In this document: one piece after another, positions 58,086 through 64,000 of the stretch
Numbering within the stretch: the stretch's first letter is position 1
Layout of the letters: each line of letters opens with the position of its first letter
Source: Aegilops tauschii subsp. strangulata
Lineage: Eukaryota > Streptophyta > Magnoliopsida > Poales > Poaceae
Assembly (NCBI RefSeq): GCF_002575655.3
Contig: NC_053035.3
Location: 92,033,322 to 92,097,321, forward strand
Reading direction: 5' to 3'
Length of the DNA stretch: 64,000 bases
Notes under the pieces: generated by a model
What the model was told of the DNA's origin: nothing
The model's database searches: none
The model's input: the letters and a program-made list of their open reading frames with translations, nothing else
Position numbers and translations under genes: made by a program

Positions 58086-60334
58086 CCTCACTAATTGGTG
58101 TAGGAATCACTGGAACTGATATCTGTGATGAACTACTTTTCAATAAGGGAGAAGGTACAACTACCTCATCAAGTTCTGCTTTCCTCCCACTCACTTCTTT
58201 CAAGAGAGACTCCTTCTCTAGAAAGGATCCAGTCTTAGCAACAAAGATCTTGCCTTCGGATCTGTGATAGAAGGTGTACCCAACAGTTTCTTCTGGATAT
58301 CCTATGAAGACACATTTCTCCGATTTGGGTTTGAGCTTATCAGGTTGAAGCTTTTTCACATAAGCATCACAACCCAAAACTTTAAGAAACGACAGCTTAG
58401 GTTTCTTGCCAAACCATAGTTCATACGGTGCCGTCTCAACGGATTTAGATGGTGCCCTTTTTAACGCGAATGCAGCTGTCTTTAATGCATAACCCCAAAA
58501 CTATAGTGGTAAATCGGTAAGAGACATCATAAATCGCACCATAACTAATAAAGTACGGTTACGACGTTCAGACACACCATTACGATGTGGTGTTCCAGGT
58601 GGCGTGAGTTGTGAAACTATTCCACATTGCTCTAAATGAAGAACAAACTCATAACTCAAATATTCACCTCCACGATCAGATCGTAAACCTTATTTTCTTG
58701 TTACGATGATTTTTCACTTCACTCTGAAATTCTTTGAACTTTTCAAATGTTTCAGACTTATGTTTCATCAAGTAGATATATCCATATCTTCTCAAATCAT
58801 CTGTGAAGGTCAGAAAATAATGATACCCGCCGCAAGCCTCAACACTCATCGGACCGCCTACATCAATATGTATTATTTCCAATAAGTCAGTTGCTCGCTC
58901 CATTGTTCTGGAGAATAGAGTCTTAGTCATCTTTCCCATGAGGCATGGTTCGCAAGCATCAATTGATTCATAATCAAGTGATTCCAAAAGTCCATCAGCA
59001 TGGCGTTTCTTCATGCGCTTTACACCAATATGACCTAAACTGCAGTGCCACAAATATGTTGCAATATCATTATCAACTTTGCATTTTTTGGCATCAATGT
59101 TATGAATATGTGTATCACTACGATCGAGATTCAATAAACCATTCACCTTGGGTGTATGACCACTGAAGGTTTTATTCATGTAAACAAAATAACAATTATT
59201 CTTTGACTTAAATGAATAACCGTATTGCAATAAACATGATCTAATCATATTATGCTCAACGCAAACACCAAATAACATTTATTTTAGGTTCAACACCAAT
59301 CCCAAAGGTAAAGGGAGTGTGCGATGGTGATCTTATCAACCTTGGAACCACTTCCAACTCACATCATCACCTCGCCCTTAACTAGTCTCTGTTTATTTTA
59401 CAACTCCCGTTTCGAGTTACTACTCTTAGCAACTGAACCAGTAACAAATACTGAGGGGTTGATATAAACACTAGTAAAGTACACATAAATAACATGTATA
59501 TCAAATATACCTTTGTTCACTTTGCCATCCTTCTTATCCGCCAAGTATCTAGGGCAGTTCCACTTCCAGTGACCATTTCCTTTGCAGTAGAAGCACTCAG
59601 TTTCAGGCTTGGGTCTAGCTTTGAGATTCTTCATGGGAGTGGCAACTTGCTTGCCATTCTTCTTGAAGTTCCCTTTCTTTCCCTTGCCCTTTTACTTGAA
59701 ACTAGTGGTCTTGTCAACCATCAACATTTGATGCTTTTCTTGATTTCTATCTTCGTCGATTTCAGCATCACGAAGAGCTCGGGAATCATTTTCGTCATCC
59801 CTTGCATATTATAGTTCATCACGAAGTTCCAGTAACTTGGTGATAGTGACTAGAGAACTCCGTCAATCACTATTTTATCTGGAAGATTAACTCCCACTTG
59901 ATTCAAGTGATTGTAGTACTCATACAATCTAAGCACATGCTCACTGGTTGAGCTATTCTCCTCCATCTTGTAGGCAAAGTACTTGTCAGTGGTCTCATAC
60001 CTCTCGACTCGGGCATGAGTCTGAAATACCAATTTCAGCTCTTGGAACATCTTATATGCTCCATGGCGTTCAAAAACGTTTTTGAAGCCCCGGTTCTAAG
60101 CCGTAAAGCATGGCGCACTAAACTATCAAGTAGTTATCATACCGAGCTTGCCAAACGTTCATAACGTCTGCATCTGCTCCTGCAATAGGTCCGTCACCTA
60201 GTGGTGCATCAAGGACATAATTCTTCTGTGCGGCAATGAGGATAATCCTCAGATCATGGACCTAGTCCGCATCATTGCTACTATCATCTTTCAACATGGT
60301 TTTTCTCTAGGAACATATCAAAAATAAACGGGGA
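58086..60334 (-). pseudogene. Decayed gag, protease and integrase part of third copia
   Basis: Antisense remnants appear in element order. Gag pieces lie at 59850-60050. A zinc knuckle (CFYCKGNGHWKWNCP, all metal ligands kept) lies at 59398-59634. Protease scraps follow, then a 200-codon integrase piece (58676-59278), and an integrase C-terminal piece continues at 58086-58377. Frameshifts and stops separate them. The zinc knuckle here keeps the Cys lost in the otherwise better preserved outer element at 13413-15248. Confidence 0.88.
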
Positions 60335-61506
60335 GCTACATCGCGAGCTATTGATCTACAACATAGTTTATGCAAATACTATCGGGACTAAGTTCATGAT
60401 AAATTAAAAGTTCAATTAATCAAATTACTTAAGAACTCCCACTTAGATAGACATCCATCTAGTCATCTAAATGATCACGTGATCCATATCAACTAAACCA
60501 TGTCCGATCATCACATAAGATGGAGAAGTTTTCAATGGTGAACATCACTATGTTGATCATATCTACTATATGATTCACGCTCGACCTTTCAGTCTCAGTG
60601 TTCAGAGGCCATATCTACATATGCTAGGCTCGTCAAGTTTAACCCGAGTATTCTGCCAGTGCAAAACTGGCTTGCACCCGTTGTATGTGAACGTAGAGCT
60701 TATCACACCCGATCATAACGTGGTGTCTCGGCACGACGAACTGTCGCAATGGTGCATACTCAGGGAGAACACTTATACCTTGAAATTTAGTGAGAGATCA
60801 TCTTATAATGCTACCTCCGAACTAAGCAAAATAAGATGCATAAAGGATAAACATCACATGCAATCAATATAAGTGATATGATATGGCCATCATCATCTTG
60901 TGCCTTTGATCTCCATCTCCCAAGCACCGTCATGATCACCATCGTCACCGGCTTGACACCTTGATCTCCATCGAAGCATCGAAGCATCGTCATGGCGTTT
61001 GCATTTCATACAATAAAGTGACAATCATATGGTTCCTGCCAGTTGCCGATAACTATTACAAAACATGATCATCTCATACAACAAATTATATATCATCACG
61101 TCTTGACCATATCACATCACAGCAAGCCCTGCAAAAACAAGTTAGACATCCTCTACTTTGTTGTTGCAAATTTTACGTGGCTGCTACGGGCTTAGCAAGA
61201 ACCGTTCTTACCTATGCATCAAAACCACAATGATTTTTCGTCAAGTGTGCTGTTTTAACCTTCAACAAGGACCGGGCATAGTCACACTCGATTCAACTAA
61301 AGTTGGAGAAACAGACACCCACTAGCCACCTGTGTGCGAAGCACGGCGGTAGAACCAGTCTCATGAACGCGGTCATGTAATGTAGGTCTGGGCCGCTTCA
61401 TCCAACAATACAGCTGAATCAAAGTATGACATGCTGGTAAGCAGTATGACTATTATCGCCCACAACTCTCTGTGTTCTACTCGTGCATATAACATCTACG
61501 CATAGA
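60335..61506 (-). other. Untranslated leader of third copia
   Basis: It aligns with 15249-16475 of the outer element and with 6890-8205 of the inner one. No open frame of note is seen. Confidence 0.75.
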
Positions 61507-61523
61507 CCTGGCTCGGATGCCAC

Positions 61524-61686
61524 TGTTGTGGAACGTAGTATTTCAAAAATTTCCTAGGATCACGCAAGATCTATCTAGGACAAGCATAGCAACGAGCGAG
61601 GAGAGTGTGTCCACGTACCCTCGTAGACCGAAAGTGGAAGCGTTTAGTAACGCGGTTGATGTAGTCGAACATCTTCACGATCCAAC
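61524..61686 (-). repeat. Third copia 5' LTR, partial
   Basis: It matches 47299-47467. It is cut after CCAAC by the gypsy element, and the rest lies beyond the window. Confidence 0.9.
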
Positions 61687-62157
61687 TGAGGGAGTCCTGG
61701 ACTAAGGGGTCCTCGGGCGTCCGGCCTGTTAGACATGGGCCGGACTAATGGGCTGTGAAGATACAAAGACCGAAGACTCTTATCCGTGTCCGGGTGGGAC
61801 TCTCCTTGGCGTGGAAGGCAAGCTTGGCGTCTAAATATGAAGATTCCTTTCTCTGTAACCGACTTTGTACAACCCTAGTTCCCTCCGGTGTCTATATAAA
61901 CCGGAGGGCTTAGTCCGTAGAGGCAATCATAATCATACATGCTAGACTTCTAGGGTTTTAGCCATTACGATCTCGAGGTAGATCAACTCTTGTAATACTC
62001 ATATTCACCAAGATCAATCAAGCAGGAAGTAGGGTATTACCTCCATAGAGAGGGCCCGAACCTGGGTAAACATCGTGTCCCCTGTCTCCTGTTACATCGA
62101 CCTTAGACGCACAGTTCGGGACCCCCTACCCGAGATCCGCCGGTTTTGACACCGACA
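61687..62157 (+). repeat. Gypsy 5' LTR
   Basis: This 471-bp LTR begins TGAGGGAGTCCTGGACTAAG and ends TTTTGACACCGACA. It contains a TATA box at 61893-61900 and a candidate transcript start and leader thereafter. Confidence 0.88.
61881..61908 (+). promoter_or_regulatory. Gypsy LTR core promoter in a small inverted repeat
   Basis: TATATAAA (61893-61900) is flanked by CCCTCCGG (61881-61888) and its inverse CCGGAGGG (61901-61908), so the TATA box sits in the loop of a possible 8-bp stem. Confidence 0.6.
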
Positions 62158-62158
62158 T

Positions 62159-62180
62159 TGGTGCTTTCATTGAGAGTTCC
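62159..62180 (+). other. Candidate gypsy primer-binding site
   Basis: TGGTGCTTTCATTGAGAG starts two bases after the LTR end, the expected place for tRNA priming. I could not assign the tRNA from memory. Confidence 0.6.
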
Positions 62181-62204
62181 ACTTTGACGTCAGGGACAGG
62201 ATCG

Positions 62205-63032
62205 ATGGCTCGCCTTGTTATCAAGGACAGTATCACCTCCGGAGGAGCACTGGCCCCAAGCCAAACCCTCCGGCTGGGCGGCTTTACCATGACCGCCCGT
62301 TCGGCCGTTAAGCCGATGCTGACTTCTTGGGTCATCGAAAATTCCTTCCGTATTGACTCCAAATACTCCAAGCAGATGGATCCGGTGGAGTTGTCGTCTT
62401 TAAACGAGCTCCTAGATCGCATCGCCGCCCTAGGGGTCACTACAGACTATGATTGGATTGGGCTTAAACCCGACCAAAGAGAAATCAAATCTCCACCGAT
62501 CACCCATCAGATAGCGGTAGTAGAGGAGCAAGACGGCAACTCTTCCCCTATACTGAGGACGAACTATGTTCGGATCTCCGAGCTTGAAGAGCCGGACACC
62601 CGCCTGCGGAAAGACACGCCCTACCCTCCGAACCTAGAATCGGACGACGGGCCTAAAAAATCAGTTGACATCCCGAAGCCCGAACTATTAAGTTCAGAAG
62701 TCTTTCAAACTCCGGATCCCAAATTGGGTCAGGGTTCGGATTTAAATCCACCCACCCACCCAGATATAAGCGATCTCATGTACATACGACAGCAGTCTCA
62801 GGAAGCGGACCATCACTTCTGGGCCAGATTCCTCCTTGTCAAAAACAAGATTGAAGATTGCCGCGACGAAGACGCAATCTCAATATTCTGCAACAATTTT
62901 ACGGACGAAGGAATCCTCAACGCCATCAACCGCCGTCGCGTATTACACTTCGCTGACTTGGCAACCATAGTACAGAAGTACTGCGCAATGGAAAGCACCT
63001 GGAAAACCCAGGCAGCTCGCCGGGAACCATAG
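62205..63032 (+). pseudogene. Gypsy gag, N-terminal part, ends at in-frame TAG
   Basis: ATG 62205 opens a 275-codon frame. The first part is variable and charged. Residues 190-265 look like a retrotransposon gag capsid region, with the Trp/Leu/Ile-rich helix around HHFWARFLLVKNKIEDC and the YCAME segment. It stops at TAG 63030-63032. The frame is the same as that of the next two segments, so the stop is a nonsense mutation, not a gene end. Gag forms the particle that packages element RNA. Confidence 0.8.
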
Positions 63033-63401
63033 GTTTCCACTCAGCCCCTCGTCCAGGCGAAAAGGATGCACCCTCGTGGGGCGCCCGAACCAACAGTAAA
63101 GAAATCTAAGCCTATTATGGGGCACGGAACCGTTCTGGAGGGATGGCTCGATAGGCCATGCAAAATACACACAACACCGAATACCACACCAGCCCACAAC
63201 CTTAGAGCATGTTGGATACTCCCGCAAGTGGCCAAGAGTGGCGAGGATCTCCTCACCAAAAACACCTCAGAACAATACCCCCCAGAAGACGACGACCTCG
63301 GAGTTTTGACGGTCTTCGAGACTTTCGCTTCAAACAATAGGCGCAAAAGGGCACTCCGTGACCTAGCCGAAGTCTGCCAGGTCGCAGCAATAAACCCCTG
63401 A
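63033..63401 (+). pseudogene. Gypsy gag, C-terminal part, ends at in-frame TGA
   Basis: The same frame continues from 63033 (first ATG 63066), with Lys-rich sequence, GTVLEGWLDRPCKIH, a LRACW segment and a helical Arg-rich region (NNRRKRALRDLAEVCQ). The Cys/His residues may be part of a nucleic-acid-binding element. TGA at 63399-63401 interrupts it. Confidence 0.8.
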
Positions 63402-64000
63402 AACGACACAGCTATAACTTTTAATGCTTATGACGAACCAAAACTCAAGACAGTCCGGGCACCAGCTGCCTTGGTCCTTAGTCCAATCGTGGACGGCTTT
63501 CGGCTTACCAAAGTGCTCATGGACGGCGGCAGCGGATTAAACCTCATTTACGAGGGCACACTCAACAAAATGGAAATAGACAGGAGCCACATCGAGCAAA
63601 GTAGCACGACCTTCCGAGGAATTATTCCCAGTCGGGAGGCGCGATGCGCGGGAAAAAACACACTCGACGTGGTATTCGGCACGCCGGAGAATTATCGGTC
63701 CGAAGAAATAACCTTCCAAGTGGCCCCTTTCAATAGTGGATATCACGCCCTATTGGGGCGAGATGCATTTACACGCTTCCAGGCTATACCTCATTACAGG
63801 TACATGAAGCTTAAGATGCCCGGGCCCAATGGCATAATCACTCTTGCCAGTGATCCAGACATAGCACTCCGCGCTGAAAATAAAACCACATCCCTGGCCC
63901 TCGAGGCCTTGTATAAAGCCCTCGCGGCCGAAGAATTAACCGCACTACGCTCCACGGTGGATAGGGGCGATGTAATCCTGGATAAACGGCCCAAATCCAC
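63402..64000 (+). CDS. Gypsy aspartic protease and start of pol (runs off window)
   Basis: The frame is open from 63402 through the last base and still in phase with gag. The motif LMDGGSGLNLIYEG (63516-63557) carries the catalytic Asp of a retropepsin-like protease. GYHALLGRDAF about 75 residues on is the second conserved block. The following region leads to reverse transcriptase, which would lie outside the window. The first in-frame ATG is 63519, but the product would normally be cut from a gag-pol polyprotein. No lesion is seen in this segment. Confidence 0.85.

Larger units (their letters stand above)
47299..61686 (-). mobile_element. Third Ty1-copia element, BARE/WIS/Angela type, doubly interrupted
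   Basis: The 3' LTR is 47299-48948, with the polypurine tract at 48949. The decayed interior is split by a CACTA transposon (50540-58082). The primer-binding region lies at 61507-61523, and the 5' LTR starts at 61524 but is cut at 61687 by a gypsy element, with the rest outside the window. Without the CACTA the interior is about 5.0 kb, similar to the other two copies. LTR ends TGAAGGAAATATGCC and CAACA match the outer element of the first nest. It lies in an intron of the gene starting at 46411. All three copia copies are on the minus strand. Confidence 0.92.
61687..64000 (+). mobile_element. Ty3-gypsy retrotransposon, 5' part (runs off window)
   Basis: The LTR at 61687-62157 is followed by a primer-binding region and a gag-protease frame in the plus direction. 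Both the LTR ending (ACACCGACA) and the protease DGGSGLN motif are typical of an abundant wheat gypsy group, but I cannot fix the family name. The insertion lies inside a copia LTR. The target duplication cannot be confirmed because the far end is outside the window. Confidence 0.9.

Noticed and set aside
62813..63409. Minus-strand frames of 75-122 codons over the gypsy gag
   Set aside because: They are antisense shadows of the gag-protease frame.

Overview
The window looks like intergenic DNA from a Triticeae genome (wheat, Aegilops or barley type). The evidence is three large Ty1-copia elements whose LTR ends and internal regions match the BARE/WIS/Angela lineage, one Ty3-gypsy element of a common wheat type, two CACTA transposons and several Stowaway-like MITEs. 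No bacterial-style operons, tRNAs, rRNAs or CRISPR arrays were seen. Family names rest on remembered sequence features, not on a search.

Layout. At 1-18,460 there is a four-level nest. An imperfect ~375-bp repeat was hit by a short retroposon (15-bp target duplication). That retroposon was split by a copia element (861-18227, duplication CATCG), whose 3' LTR was then split by a second copia element (1328-9956, duplication GAGAG). Both copia elements lie on the minus strand. The outer one has a nearly open gag-pol frame with one visible internal stop. The inner one has young LTRs but a decayed interior. From 18.2 to 31 kb there is low-gene-density DNA with a 486-bp foldback element, simple repeats, several diverged copies of one leader-like sequence, a broken gene for an acidic 31-residue-repeat protein and a small hypothetical gene.

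From 31.5 to 41.3 kb lies a CACTA unit. It has a three-exon TNP2-type transposase whose reading frame is intact, a convergent two-exon GRF-zinc-finger gene, ~5 kb of tandem and short direct repeats, and a CACTA terminus at 41327. Its left terminus was not found. From 41.9 to 47.3 kb come a MITE nested in a MITE, a ~240-bp degenerate tandem repeat, a broken coiled-coil gene, and the 5' end of an unrecognised two-exon gene whose second intron was entered by a third copia element (47299 onward).

That third copia element carries a 7.5-kb CACTA transposon (50540-58082, duplication CTT). Inside this transposon are a ~650-bp tandem repeat and exon fragments of at least two unrelated host genes: an OEP16-type plastid envelope pore protein and an AGAMOUS-clade MADS-box factor. 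A Ty3-gypsy element (61687 to the window edge) then cut the copia's second LTR. Its gag-protease frame has two in-frame stops and runs off the window.

The most interesting parts are the gene-fragment-carrying CACTA, the coding-intact TNP2 gene with its GRF-finger neighbour, and the dispersed leader-like family near 23-31 kb and 44-46 kb. Nothing seen demands a wholly new biological system. Apart from element-borne genes, no complete host gene is confidently intact here.
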